A DNA stretch of 64,000 bases from Excoecaria cochinchinensis (GCA_947683425.1 CANTUQ010000060.1:682001-746000); one strand, 5' to 3'; counted from the stretch's first letter, positions 45,513 to 57,038 are shown. Numbers and translations: made by a program. The notes: generated by a model from the letters alone, not told the origin.

Positions 45513-47357
45513 ATGAGTGCCTCAGATAGTTCCACTGAGAGGGAGGAAGTGGAGAGAGGTCTTGCTACCGAGGACATCATCGAGGGTCCCAGCTCTAGCC
45601 AGCCTACTCCGATCAGAAAGAAATCACCAAGGAGAAATCCTCGAGTGGCGAGCATCGGTTCAATCATAAAGACAAACGAGATGCTAGAGCTGCGTGTCAA
45701 ATTTGGAATTCCTGAGAACTATAATATCCGGGCACCTGGGTCCCATGTGCGAGCTCCAGCTAAGTATAGTGGAAAGAAAACCATCGTTGTGTATGAGGCG
45801 GACTTCGAAGCCGGAATGAGCCTTCCCCCAACTGCATTCGAAGTGGCGTTGATGAACCACTACGGCTTAACCATGGGGCAGATCCATCCCAATGCCTGGC
45901 GAACAATATCTGCTCTACAGATGTGGTGTGCCGAGCATGACATCCCCCTCACTCTTCGTCTCTTTCAAGCAACTCATGTGGTTGGCCTAAGAATATCAAC
46001 CGAGGACCACAACTATGTTCAAGCCCGAGCTGGATATGGAGTTTTTTCTGGGAACCCAGAGTCACTTAAGAATTGGAAGAACCGATTCTTCATTGTTGAG
46101 AGTGATTTGGACTTCCCCTTCCTGACCACATGGGGTCGGTTTGTGAACAAGAATGATAACCCTTTGTTTCTATCTGATGAGGAGGAGCAAACCTTAGCTC
46201 GATGGAGAGCGTTGACTGCTCAGAAGATAGACATAAAAGAACAACTAATGACCGGCTTGGCCCGGTCAGAAAGACCTCGGCCAAGAAGAAAAGGTATATT
46301 TTATTATCAGTACTTCTGTTCTAATATTTGCTCATTGTTCGGTTTTTTGCAGAGATGAAGCGAACTGAGAAACCGAGCATGGCCGAGATGATGAAGGCTA
46401 AGAGGCGAAAGAAAACAGTGGCATCTACTGCGGGCGGGGCGGATCAAGGGACACCGGCTAGACCTATGGCACAAGGAGACCCGGAGCAACTGTTGGATCA
46501 CAGCTCGGCCCAACCAGTTTCTGAAACTCATCTGACTCCCATTCATTCTGCTGAGGCCGTGGTGGCTCTGCCAACAGTACAGACCTCTCCTGGGCCAATA
46601 TCTCCGGATGAAGGCGGCGCAGGGTCCTCGGGTCCAAACCCCCAAAGAAAAAATATGAGGGCCCTTGCAGATGAACTGTGCGAAATGTGGCAACAGGAGG
46701 GACAGGGCTATTCCGAGGAAAACCCGGCCTTCTGTGACTTCGTTCATCAGCTGGCCTGCATCCCCGATAGGGTTTCACCTTTTGTTCGCCTGAAGGCGGA
46801 GGAGCTCGGTGAAATCATAAAGAGGCACCAAGTTCAGGTATGTACCGATAATACCAACTCGGTTTATGAGTTCATCGGTTCTCTTATTTATTAAATACTT
46901 TTGTTCGCAGAGTTCTATTTTGGCCGGGGCGGTCATGGTAAAAATGAACCGGTTACTCATGGCCTATCATCGGGAGGCCGGTAACGTGGCTGGGCAACGT
47001 CTTCGAGCAAGTGCTGCCGAAGGCAAACTTGAAGATGCTGAAAAAAGGGCTCTCGATGCCGAGGACAAGATAGCCGAAGTTGATAAAAAGAACTCCGAGC
47101 TGAAAGAGAAACTTGCCGCGGCCGAGCAAAAGAGAGACGAGATTGAGATCGAGCTTGCCGGGGTGTACTCGGAATTAGAAGCTGCTAAAAAGGACAAGGA
47201 AATTGCAGAAGAAAAAGTTGCCGAGCTTGAATATAAGTCCTTAGACTTAGCAGTAGATAAATGTATCACGTTCAGCCAAAAACTTTCCGATGCTGTCAAA
47301 GGGCGATACCCTGACATGGATTGGGCTTGGCTGGACGAGGTGTACCCCGATGACTGA
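45513..47357 (+). CDS. Tat-B antisense gene, three exons, gypsy-type putative transposase-like protein (570 aa)
   Basis: Exons 45513-46293, 46353-46837, 46911-47357. Introns are only 59 and 73 bp, with GT/AG ends, and again phases 1 and 0. The N-terminal domain (about 60-240) has GIPENYNIRAP, TAFEVALMNHYGL and QIHPNAWRTI, matching the corresponding block of the Tat-A antisense protein (Transposase_28/PF04195-like). Exon 2 is basic, then Ala/Pro-rich. Exon 3 is a coiled coil that ends GRYPDMDWAWLDE, related to the W-M-D motif of Tat-A, but it lacks the acidic tail. ATG 45513 (MSASDSSTER) is preferred to an upstream in-frame ATG at 45480 by analogy with Tat-A. The sense pol gene converges on it from the other side. 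Function unknown. Confidence 0.8.
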
Positions 47358-47796
47358 TCTGCCATGTATTTTCTGTGATCAATGCAAATCAAAAATTTTT
47401 GTTGCCGTAATTGTTTGTGTACTTGTATTATTTCATCACTTCATTATGTGATCAACCGAGCTGATTAAAAAGATGCACATTATGTGTGCAAGATTGTATT
47501 TAAATCGATGTTAGTCGAATCAGAACTGTGTAACTGATTGACGTATTTGCCAAATGAAAGCCGAACTCATATTCAAAGAAATATGCATGAATATACCTCT
47601 TTTATTTATATGTTTGCTTAGTACAATAGCATTTATGGCGATATAGCCGAACTAGGCAACATAACATATGTAAAACCGAACTCTAAGGCACATCGGCCGA
47701 GTGAGCATATACAGCCGATCTTACAATAAAAATTTATACTTAATGTCTAGTGACCAAGTGCATCAAATCTGAAATAGCCGAACCGCAAATGTTCAA
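47358..47796. other. Tat-B spacer between convergent genes
   Basis: No gene. It would hold the 3' ends of both transcripts. It contains dispersed GCCGAAC/CCGAACT motifs that also occur in the Tat-B LTR. Confidence 0.6.
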
Positions 47797-50700
47797 TTAC
47801 TGGAAATATGCTTTCAGATTGGAGATGTTCCATGAGTGAGGGAGAATCTTCCCAGCCGAGTCCTTCAATTTGTATGCTCCTCCGCGCACCTCATGAATTA
47901 TATATGGGCCTTCCCAGTTGGGATTTAGCTTTCCTACTCCTGCCGAAGTTTGTGCAGCTACAACTTTTCTGAGGACAAGTTGTCCAATCCGGAAAGTCCT
48001 AGGTTTGACATTCCGGTCATGATAAGATGACATTCTCTGTTTATATACCGCTGACCGCATTTGGGCGAGCTCTCTTCGTTCTTCAACTTTGTCGAGGTGG
48101 CAGAGCAAATTATCGTCATTTCGATCTTGATCCAAGCTAGACGTTCTCAAGCTCGGCATACCAATCTCACAGGGGATGACTGCTTCGGTTCCGTATGTGA
48201 GGGAGAACGGTGTTTCCCCTGTTGCCGATCTTGGGGATGTTCGGTAAGCCCAGAGAACGTTATAGATTTCGTCAACCCAGAGACCTTTTGCTGTGTCCAG
48301 CCTTTTTTTTATCCCTGCAACAATAGTTCGATTAGTTACCTCTGTCATGCCGTTCGACTGTGGGTGATACACTGATGTGAAACATAGTTGAATTTTCAAC
48401 TCCGAACAGTAGTTCCTGAAAGATGTACAGTCGAATTGCTTCCCATTGTCCGTTATGATGGAGTGCGGGATTCCGAACCTTGTAATGATAGCTCTCTGCA
48501 TAAACTTAATTATGTTTGCTGGCGTGATTGTGGCCAAGGGTTCTGCTTCTACCCACTTCGTAAAGTGATCAACTGCTACCACCAGAAACTTCCGTTGCCC
48601 GGTTGCTATAGGAAAAGGCCCCACTATGTCGAGACCCCACTGGGCAAATGGCCATGGGCTATGAATCGACATCTGGGCAGAAGGCTTCTGATGATTTAGA
48701 TTACCGAATCTCTGGCATTTGTCACATCTTTTGACGAGCTCCTTAGCATCCTTCTCCATAGTTGGCCAGTAATATCCTTGTAACATTGCTTTCCGAGCTA
48801 CAGCCTGTGCCCCCTCATGAGCTCCACAAATTCCCTCGTGGATTTCTCTCAGTACATAATCTCCTTCCTCTGTACTCAAACACTTGGTCCATGGGGCTGA
48901 AAAGGACCGTCTAAAAAGTTGGTCGTCTACGATGGCATATCTGCTGGCCCGCCTGACTATCTTCCGAGCTTGTAACGGATCCTCGGGAAGATCTCCATTA
49001 TTCAGATACTGATAAATCGGGAGTCGCCACCCCTCCATCGGTTCCTGTATGTGCACCTTGTATGTTTCATGGGTCGGGGCTGTTATTATAGACCAGATGA
49101 TGTATGAGTCAAATGACTGGTCTCGGTGGCATGCCTGCTTGGCCAGAGCGTCTGCTTCCTCATTTTCAGCTCGGGGAACCTGCTCGATCGACCATGTGCA
49201 TCCCTTCTTTTCCAATTGGGAGAGGAGCGCAGAAATCAACTCCTTATATCTGACCATCATGTGGTCCTTTGCTTCGAACTTCCCGAGCATCTGGCTAACA
49301 ACAAGCTGTGAGTCAGAGTAAATAATCAGGGAGTCTGGTCTTACCTCTGTGGCTAGCTGTAGCCCGAAACTGAAAGCTTCGTATTCCGCCGCATTATTGG
49401 TCGCCTGGAATGCTATGTGGGCCATTCCACGAATTACCACTTGCCCTGGCCCAATCAATATGACCCCGGCTCCTGCACCTACAGATGAAGATGCTCCATC
49501 CACAAACAACTTCCACGAACACGGGTGTGGCTCCGGGACACTTGAATGTAGTTCGGCAACAAAATCAGCAAGGATCTGACCCTTCATCGACGGACGAGCT
49601 TCATATCGTACATCAAATTCTCCCAATCGGGCCGCCCATTCTGTGATTCTCCCGGATGCCTCTGGTTTCTGTAGCACTTTTCGGAGGTTCGAATTAGTGC
49701 GTACAACAACAGTGTGCGCCTGGAAATAAGGTCGGAGCTTGATGACGGATGTTACCAGGGCGAAGGCCAGCTGCTCAAGTATGTGGTATCGCAACTCAGC
49801 ACCTCTCAAGACCTTGCTAGTGTAATAGATGGGAAACTGCTGACTACCTTCTTCCCTTATCAAAACCGAGCCCAAAGCTCCCGCTGAAACTGCGAGGTAC
49901 ATGTATAAAGTTTCTCCTGGTTTTGGCCGACTTAATAGAGGTGGGGTAGTAAGAAAAAGTTTCAGTTCCTCAAACGCCTTCTGACAATCCGAAGTCCACT
50001 CGAAACTCTTTACTTTCTTCAGAGTGCTGTAAAAAGGTAGACATCTCTTCGCCGAACAAGAAATGAATCTCCCGAGTGCTGTTATTCTCCCATTGAGCTG
50101 CTGGACTTCCTTTATCGATGTTGGTGACTTCATTTCCAGTATAGCTCGAATTTTTGTTGGGTTCGCCTCTATGCCCCTTCTTGAAATCATATATCCCAAG
50201 AACTTCCCAGACTGTACACCGAAGGCGCATTTTTCTGGATTCAACTTTAAACCAAACTTCCTTAGAACTCCAAAAGTTTCCGATATCTCGGTCGGAAGGC
50301 TCGCCGCCGTCTTACTCTTGACTATCATATCATCTACGTAAACCTCAATGTTTCTCCCCAACTGATCGGCGAACATTTTGTTCATAAGTCTCTGGTAGGT
50401 GGCCCCTGCGTTCTTTAGCCCAAATGGCATGACTCGATAGCAGTAAGTAGCTCGATGGGTCACAAATGCTGTTTTCTCCTCATCATTCTTGTTCATAGGT
50501 ATTTGATGATATCCTGCCGAGGCATCCAAAAAGGCATATTCATCAAAGCCCGAGGTAGAGTCGACCAGGAGATCGATATTAGGCAACGGATAGCAATCCT
50601 TAGGACACGCCTTGTTCAGATTAGTAAAATCCACACACATCCTCCATTTCCCGCTCGCCTTCTTTACCAACACCACATTCGATAACCAGTCCGGATACAG

Positions 50701-53187
50701 CACCTCTCTGATAAAGCCGTTTTTCATCAGGATGTCAACTTCTTCAGACATCGCCAACTGCCGATCAGGAGCATGATTCCTCTTCTTTTGCTTGACTGGC
50801 TTACAGTTCGGCTGTACATTGAGAGTGTGGCATATTACCTCAGAGGATACGCCCTTGATGTCCGAGGGCTCCCAGGCGAACACGTCTTCGTACTCCGACA
50901 GAACGGCTACCAAAGCCTCCTTCTCCTTGCCCGTTTTGCTAGTGGCGATCTTAACGACTTTTCCTGGTGATAGCTCCACATCCTGCAATGAGTCTACGGG
51001 CTCGGCGTTCCTGATTGTTGGGATGTCTAGTGGGTCCAAAGGTAGAGCTTGATCGGCCTCCTTTAACATAGTGACATAGGTTTCCCGAGCTGCTTTCTGG
51101 TTACCCCTTAGCACGGCTACTCCTCCCCGAACTGGTATCTTCACGAGCAGCTTTCTCATAGAAATATATGCATCCACACCGATGAGAAGAGGTCGGCCGA
51201 CGATCACATTGTACGCCATTGGTATATCAACTACCATGAAACAGGCCTTGCAATTGCAAACACTGTCTTCATCCCCGAGCTGCAAGTTTAGCACCACGGA
51301 ACCGTCCACTTTGATCGGACGCCCAGATATGCCAATGAGAGGAGCAGACACAGCTTCTAACTTGTTGGTGGCCATGCCCAGCGCCTTATATGCTCGTAAA
51401 GAGATGAGATTTACCGCGCTTCCAGTATCTACCAAAATCCTCTGAACCAGGAAATCTTGAATTAAAGCTTCAACAACCAACGAGTCAGTATGGGGGCCCC
51501 GAACATGGTTTTCATCTGCTGATGAAAATTTGACCTCATAACTCTTTTCAGCCAGTCCCACGCCCATGGAGAACACCTCTTTGGCTTTCCTCTTTCTTGA
51601 ATGTTCAAAAACATCATAATGTTTCCCCCCTGCTATGACATGAATGACCCCAGCTGGGGCCTTTTTGCTAGAACCTGCCCCATTGTTCGCGCCGCGAGGT
51701 GAAGGCGACCTCTTCCTTGTACTTCTTTCATTATCTTTTACAAACTGACCAAGCCTACCTCGCCGAACAAGATTATCAATCTCGCGCTTCAGCTGTCTGC
51801 AGTCGTTCGTTACGTGGCCTTTGTCTCTGTGAAAGGAACAATAAAGGCTCTGATCTCTATTCGGATCTTCGATCATTGGGCGCGGCCAATCAAATCTCTC
51901 ATTTTCTTTCATCCATGCTAGAATCTGGGACCTTGGTGTGTTTAATGGGGTGAACCTTTCATCTTGTTTGCCCCTGGGAGCAGACTTCGAAACAAGGAAA
52001 GCTCGGTGTGAGCTACTGGAGGTTCTACTTCTGCCTTCATCCCGGTTATTGTTGCCTCTCTCCCGGTTTGTACGGAAACCCCTGTCTGATTCTCGACCCT
52101 GCGAACTGTAACGGAGACGACGTGCTTCATCCATGCGAATATACTTATGAGCTCGGGACATAAGTTCGGTAAAATCGCCTGGTGGTTTTTTGCTTAAGGA
52201 GTCACTAAAGTCCTGACACCTCGTGTTCCTTATGAGAGCATTAATGGCTACTTCCAAGTTCAAATTTTGGATATCCATGGCCACAGCATTGAATCTCTCG
52301 ACATAAACCCGAAGTGCCTCCCCTTTCTCCTGATAAACCATTGTGAGGTCGGCTGAAACCTTGGCTGGTCTTATTGCAGCTACGAACTTAGCTATGAACA
52401 TGTCGCTAAACTGCTCGAAACTGTGGATGGAATTCTCCGGGAGGTTTCGAAACCAGATCTGCGCAGAGTCCGTAAGAGTTTGCGGGAACACCTTACATAA
52501 GGCAGCATCTTCCGTTGTATGGACTAGCAAGGTGTGATGAAATTCGTCAATGTGAGCTCGGGGATCCGAGCTACCGCTATACTTTGGTAAATTTGGCAAT
52601 CTGATCTGCGGGAATGGAGTCGTCAGGATACCTCGAGACAGAGGGGATCGAAAGCTACCCTGGTACTGCAAAGTATTTCTATTCTGGAATTTCTGCATTC
52701 TTTCCTCGAACATTCTTTCAAACTGTTCAGCCGTCATTGTGACGGTTGCTCCCGGAGCTAATATGCTTGGCAAAGAAGGTGGAAGTTGGGTATTCTGGGC
52801 GGGAAGTTGTGCTTGGGCGGGAAGTTGTGCTTGGGTGGGTACTGTTTGTGTTTGGAGTGTTGCTGGGGCGCTGCCTTGGGGTACTGTTTGGGGTGACTGA
52901 GCCGCTATAGCGGATAAGGCGGTTAAGAGAGTTTGAGCGACCTGAGGGGTGATGCCCGGAATCACGGGAATAGGCGTGGGTGCCGGTGTTGCTACCGGAG
53001 TTTGTTCTTGTAACTGGGGGAGGAGTTGTCGCATCTGGAGTGGGGAAATTTGCTCAGTTGAGACCGGCTGTGAGTTGAGGGAGAATTGGCCCAGGTTGTT
53101 TGTTTGGGGCTGGGGAAGTGCAAGTTCAGTATTTGGTGCATTGGAAGCAGCGCCAGTAGGGATAGGTAAATCGGGAAAAAGGTCCAT
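47797..53187 (-). CDS. Tat-B gag-pol polyprotein, 1796 aa
   Basis: One uninterrupted frame. Approximate residues: Gln/Pro/Thr-rich N-terminal 150; gag domain 195-360; zinc-knuckle-like YCSFHRDKGHVTNDC near 450; protease with the regular VDTGSAVN near 580; reverse transcriptase 770-980 with YVDDMIVKSK near 948; degenerate RT-linked RNase H 1040-1170; archaeal-type RNase H from 1224 (LFVDGASSS, AEYEAFSFGL, YSDSQLVVSQ, EADALAKQA); integrase H-H-C-C near 1445-1495 and D, D, E in VAVDHFTKW, ITDNGKQFD and QSNGMTEVTNR. The start codon lies 44 bp after the 5' LTR, so the leader is very short. It shares the domain plan with Tat-A and is clearly diverged in sequence. It appears fully coding-competent. 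Confidence 0.96.
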   Translation of the reverse strand: MDLFPDLPIPTGAASNAPNTELALPQPQTNNLGQFSLNSQPVSTEQISPLQMRQLLPQLQEQTPVATPAPTPIPVIPGITPQVAQTLLTALSAIAAQSPQTVPQGSAPATLQTQTVPTQAQLPAQAQLPAQNTQLPPSLPSILAPGATVTMTAEQFERMFEERMQKFQNRNTLQYQGSFRSPLSRGILTTPFPQIRLPNLPKYSGSSDPRAHIDEFHHTLLVHTTEDAALCKVFPQTLTDSAQIWFRNLPENSIHSFEQFSDMFIAKFVAAIRPAKVSADLTMVYQEKGEALRVYVERFNAVAMDIQNLNLEVAINALIRNTRCQDFSDSLSKKPPGDFTELMSRAHKYIRMDEARRLRYSSQGRESDRGFRTNRERGNNNRDEGRSRTSSSSHRAFLVSKSAPRGKQDERFTPLNTPRSQILAWMKENERFDWPRPMIEDPNRDQSLYCSFHRDKGHVTNDCRQLKREIDNLVRRGRLGQFVKDNERSTRKRSPSPRGANNGAGSSKKAPAGVIHVIAGGKHYDVFEHSRKRKAKEVFSMGVGLAEKSYEVKFSSADENHVRGPHTDSLVVEALIQDFLVQRILVDTGSAVNLISLRAYKALGMATNKLEAVSAPLIGISGRPIKVDGSVVLNLQLGDEDSVCNCKACFMVVDIPMAYNVIVGRPLLIGVDAYISMRKLLVKIPVRGGVAVLRGNQKAARETYVTMLKEADQALPLDPLDIPTIRNAEPVDSLQDVELSPGKVVKIATSKTGKEKEALVAVLSEYEDVFAWEPSDIKGVSSEVICHTLNVQPNCKPVKQKKRNHAPDRQLAMSEEVDILMKNGFIREVLYPDWLSNVVLVKKASGKWRMCVDFTNLNKACPKDCYPLPNIDLLVDSTSGFDEYAFLDASAGYHQIPMNKNDEEKTAFVTHRATYCYRVMPFGLKNAGATYQRLMNKMFADQLGRNIEVYVDDMIVKSKTAASLPTEISETFGVLRKFGLKLNPEKCAFGVQSGKFLGYMISRRGIEANPTKIRAILEMKSPTSIKEVQQLNGRITALGRFISCSAKRCLPFYSTLKKVKSFEWTSDCQKAFEELKLFLTTPPLLSRPKPGETLYMYLAVSAGALGSVLIREEGSQQFPIYYTSKVLRGAELRYHILEQLAFALVTSVIKLRPYFQAHTVVVRTNSNLRKVLQKPEASGRITEWAARLGEFDVRYEARPSMKGQILADFVAELHSSVPEPHPCSWKLFVDGASSSVGAGAGVILIGPGQVVIRGMAHIAFQATNNAAEYEAFSFGLQLATEVRPDSLIIYSDSQLVVSQMLGKFEAKDHMMVRYKELISALLSQLEKKGCTWSIEQVPRAENEEADALAKQACHRDQSFDSYIIWSIITAPTHETYKVHIQEPMEGWRLPIYQYLNNGDLPEDPLQARKIVRRASRYAIVDDQLFRRSFSAPWTKCLSTEEGDYVLREIHEGICGAHEGAQAVARKAMLQGYYWPTMEKDAKELVKRCDKCQRFGNLNHQKPSAQMSIHSPWPFAQWGLDIVGPFPIATGQRKFLVVAVDHFTKWVEAEPLATITPANIIKFMQRAIITRFGIPHSIITDNGKQFDCTSFRNYCSELKIQLCFTSVYHPQSNGMTEVTNRTIVAGIKKRLDTAKGLWVDEIYNVLWAYRTSPRSATGETPFSLTYGTEAVIPCEIGMPSLRTSSLDQDRNDDNLLCHLDKVEERRELAQMRSAVYKQRMSSYHDRNVKPRTFRIGQLVLRKVVAAQTSAGVGKLNPNWEGPYIIHEVRGGAYKLKDSAGKILPHSWNISNLKAYFQ

Positions 53188-53212
53188 TGTCCACTGAAAT
53201 CTGAGGAGTGTT

Positions 53213-53231
53213 CCACGCTCACCGCACCAAA
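53213..53231 (-). other. Tat-B primer-binding site
   Basis: TTTGGTGCGGTGAGCGTGG on the minus strand directly follows the 5' LTR. It shares only the first eight bases with the Tat-A site, so a different tRNA is likely. Confidence 0.65.
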
Positions 53232-53730
53232 TGATAACAACCTAACTCTTCAAAGGCTCTTCTCTAGCAAGTTACCTGAAAAGAACTCAATAGAGTCGTC
53301 GGTTTCCGACAGGGGAAGCTCCGACGATCAAGTCAGTTTTTTAGAGAAAATTAGGTTATTTCAATAGAGTCTAGAGAGCGTTTATGTACCTGTGATCTTC
53401 CTTTTTATAGAGTCCTTCCTTTCCTCCTAAATAGGAAGATATCTCCTAATTAAGAGGAAATCGTGCTGATTTCCTGATTACAAGTTGTTTCCTTATCTGC
53501 ACCCGGTCAATGAATGATTCCTAGCACTTTCCTTCTTTGATATCCCAGAATCAGGGCACTATACAGGAAATATCCGGAGTTAATGACTTTCCATTTACGA
53601 CCACCGAACTATCCAAGATAACCGAACTACACGCTCGTTTAACAATCATTGTGACTATATACTTGCCCGGTTTACAACCTCAGTGGGGAGAGAGATAACC
53701 GAACTCTAGTTCCTCAAAGCCCGGTTATCA
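53232..53730 (-). repeat. Tat-B 5' LTR
   Basis: 499 bp; identical by eye to the other LTR. A TATA box (minus CTATAAAAAG) lies at 53401-53410. Confidence 0.96.
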
Positions 53731-54235
53731 TTCAGTATCTTCCAATTGTTTTAGAATTAAAACATTTTGATTGAAAGTCGAAGGGTCATCGTCGAGGACT
53801 CTCTTCATATCTAATTCATGGTATAATTGAAATATGTAATGACTCGCACTTTCAATCTCGGTCACCATTACTCCTTTTACTGGTCTCTAGATTGAAGCCA
53901 GAGTATTCCGCATTAAATCGAAATGCACCGGCTTATTGTTGAGAAAACGGCTTACAACAAAAAGTTATTTCTGCCTAGCACCGTCATTGCGTTGCTCTTC
54001 CTCCAGAACTAGCTCATCGTCCTCCTCATCCACAATTCGTAAACGAGCATAAAGATCAACTACCCCTTTCCCTTTGTCCTTAGAAGTAGAAGCCATAAAA
54101 CGAACAAAAGAATAAAATGACTATATCAAACCTGATCCCATCTCAATAGAGAAGACAAAATAACACTCCAACAGGAGAGACAAGTTTTTTATAGTTCATA
54201 TTTATTAAAGTACTAATGCCACAAACACACTACTT

Positions 54236-54735
54236 GAATTGGAAAAAAAAAGTGGCATTTTTAATAAAAATATAATTTATATACTTGATCCAATGATCAA
54301 TTGTCATAAAAAAATAATTATTTTTAAAAATTTTCATTAATTTGATTTATATACACTTAGTCTACATAAGAAACTTTTATAATATACATGATCAATCTGC
54401 AAGTCAAATAGCAATTTTGCACAACAATACATTGGGTGTACACCTCCCTATACACAACATGCATGGAGTGAAAGTCAATAGAATAACCTACAAATTGGTT
54501 ATAAATGATATTTTTTTAATTACAATTATAAATGTTAATAGAATAAATTGAAATTGAAATATTCCGTATTTTTAATCATGTATTAGCTACTAAAATATAA
54601 TTTTTCAAATCAATTACTTGCATATGAATCAAAAATACATAATATATATATATATTACCCTATGTACAATTGTTGAAAGTAGCAATTAATTTCTTTTCTT
54701 GAAATAAATTTTGCATGAAGCAAATTAGATATAGC
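54236..54735. other. AT-rich intergenic DNA, no gene seen
   Basis: Short TA repeats near 54643-54655. Nothing else is recognised. Confidence 0.6.
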
Positions 54736-55202
54736 CTTTTTTTTGGGTCTGAAATATAAGGCTTCCATTCAAAAAATTTAAATTACATCAGGTAAGCAGT
54801 ATTTCAGATTATACTTAGTAGATTCAGGAAAAAGCCCTGTCTACACCTTTTAGCTACTGAATCTGCCACCCTATTCAGGTCCCTGCTTACATACAAAAAC
54901 TTACGGTGATCAAAATATGCACACATATCCAAAGTATCCCCTGTAATATTTACAGTGTCCCAGGTGGATTAACAATATCCTTCAAAATATTAATAAAAAA
55001 TGAATTATCTGATTGGAAAGTAATATTCTTGATTTTGCTTGCAATCGCTAGCTGAACAGCTGCCCTCGTGGCTTGCGATTTCGCTTCCAAGACACTTCTA
55101 GTCCAACATTTAGCCCATTTGGCATCTACCAATCTTCCATTTGGATCTTTGAGACAAATCGCCCAGGCTAATTCTTGCTCTCTAGTTTTGAAAGAAGCAT
55201 GA
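54736..55202 (-). pseudogene. LINE RNase H remnant
   Basis: On the minus strand from 55200: FKTREQELAWAICLKDPNGR, then EAKSQATRAAVQLAIASK and QSDNSFF, an RVT_3-type RNase H. A frameshift near 54950 moves the C-terminal part (YVSRDLNRVADSVAKRC) to another frame. A short T run at 54736-54743 may be the poly(A) tail. The right side is cut by the CACTA element. Confidence 0.75.
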
Positions 55203-55755
55203 CAACTACAAAAAAAAAAAGGGTAATTAGCGATTGCAAATTTAGTCGCTAATTACATATAGCGACAAGACGACAAATTGTCGCAAATACAGCCGTCGCA
55301 AGAGAATTAGTGACTAAACCAAAAAACAGTCGCTATTTTTAACGATTGATTTTAGTCGCAAATATTACATATGCCCATCGCTAATAAACCAATAAAATTA
55401 GTCGTCAAATATGTTATTTTTAAATAAGCGACTGACATTTTAGTCACTAAATTTTATCGCAATTTATTTTTTAAATTTGAGATAGACAGTCGGCCAAATA
55501 TATCAGTCGCTAAAAATTAGCGACTAATTGAGCGTCTATCACTAATTGGTCGTATTATGTATTTTATTGTTAGCGATGGATTTTTTTGTTGCAAATCTGT
55601 CGCTAAATTTTTGAATTTATTTTTTTTAATTTTCATATCATTAAACAATAAAATAAATTAATATGTACACTACATAAAAATAAATATTCATATGAATATA
55701 AATGTAAATTATAATCAAATTTATAAACATATAATCTAAAACATATATTATTAAT

Positions 55756-56998
55756 TGTGATGCGCACCAAACTCCGGAAGGCCCCGAAAACCCGCTTTTA
55801 GGGTATTCAAGAGAATATCTTATAACTTCTAAAGAATTATAAGGGCGTCTATTTTGGACAATAAGGAAATGTTTTTGAGTCGCCATCCAATAAAATATTG
55901 AGAAAAGTCGTCAAATCTCACTGAGTCTAAGACAGTGCATGTGTATCTATTTTGGGGCAATCAGAGATATTTTAGACACCTGCTTCCAATAGAACACTGA
56001 AATGATCGTCTAATCTCGTGAAACCTAAAACGATGCATATACGTCTATTTTGGGTAAGACAGAGATATTTTGGACATCTCATTCCAATAAAATACTGTAA
56101 ATATCATCTAATCTCATGGAGTCTAAGATAATGCAAATGGGCCCTATTTTGGGCAACAAAAGATATTTTGGAATTCTTTTTTAAATAGAACATTGAAAAG
56201 ATTCATCTAATCTTATTGAGTATAAAACCAGAGATGGTTCGGGACTTTCCATTTATTCATACCTTGGTTAAAGTTATAATTAAATTTTGAATTTTAAGAT
56301 TTCATTCCCTTTTCTCATACATTTTAATGCGAACAATTAAAGCGCAAATCAATCATGTAATGGAAGCGGCAAATAAAGGCAAGATTAAAATAAGATAAAT
56401 AAAAATACAATAAATTACAACAAAATTAGGAGCGGAATACAACCCCCAATGTAAAGTAAATGCGAATCATATATAAAACGAGATATTCATTAAATTTGAG
56501 GATATTGGTCCTCGCATGCATGTTTAGAAAAAAAGATTTTAAAGTGACAATTTTATTTGGATGAAAAAAATAGGACATTGATCCTATTTTATTAGAAAAA
56601 ATTCAATTTAATTAATATAAATATTTTTGTGATTTTTAATTAAACGTGCATAAAATAAATTATTTTATTACTAATTACATGACAAATGAATTAAATAAAG
56701 ACAAATAAGGAAAAATAATACAAATAACACAAAAATGGTAAATCAACCAAAATTCCCGGATCTCCTCTTTCGTTCGCATGGGTGCTCAAACAAAAAAAGA
56801 AACAAAAATTAGAAATCACAAATAAACATAAATAAAATTAATGTTAGAAATTAAATCAAAAAAATCCATTCCATAAATGAAATAATAAATAATAAATTAA
56901 AATAAATAAAAAGATGCATTATGGATGACAAATAAATTAAATAATATGATTGAAACAAATAAATTAACATACTAATAGGTTAGTACATAAAAACATGA

Positions 56999-57038
<40 letters not shown>

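Larger units (their letters stand above)
44532..53730 (-). mobile_element. Tat-B: second intact Ty3/gypsy Tat-type retrotransposon
   Basis: 9,199-bp element on the minus strand. Two 499-bp LTRs (44532-45030 and 53232-53730) look identical by eye. The target duplication TTCAG is at 44527-44531 and 53731-53735. Dual RNase H and an antisense gene match the plan of Tat-A, but the LTR sequence is unrelated. It is nested in LINE ORF1. Confidence 0.96.
43890..54096 (-). pseudogene. LINE ORF1 (DUF4283/zinc-knuckle, gag-like), split by Tat-B
   Basis: The start codon at 54096 opens a frame (MASTSKDKGKGVVDLYARL) that soon meets stops. After the Tat-B insertion it continues from 44526 towards 43890 on the minus strand, with the zinc knuckle CFYCGIIGHADKFC near 44240. 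ORF1 proteins of plant LINEs bind RNA. Frame breaks occur on both sides of the insertion, so it was probably already dead. Confidence 0.75.
39774..54222 (-). mobile_element. Near full-length LINE (plant L1 type), decayed and split by Tat-B
   Basis: AAACACACTACTT occurs at 39762-39774 and 54223-54235, a 12-13 bp target duplication around an element whose poly(A) tail appears as a T run at 39773-39782. Without the nested Tat-B element and its extra target copy it is about 5.2 kb. Order on the minus strand: short leader, ORF1 (from 54096), ORF2 with endonuclease, RT, zf-RVT and RNase H, then poly(A). Several stops and frameshifts make it inactive. Confidence 0.88.

Noticed and set aside
55200..55206. 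3-bp target duplication for the CACTA element
   Set aside because: Flanks at 55200-55202 and 62408-62410 do not match for any reasonable choice of ends; the termini are probably eroded.
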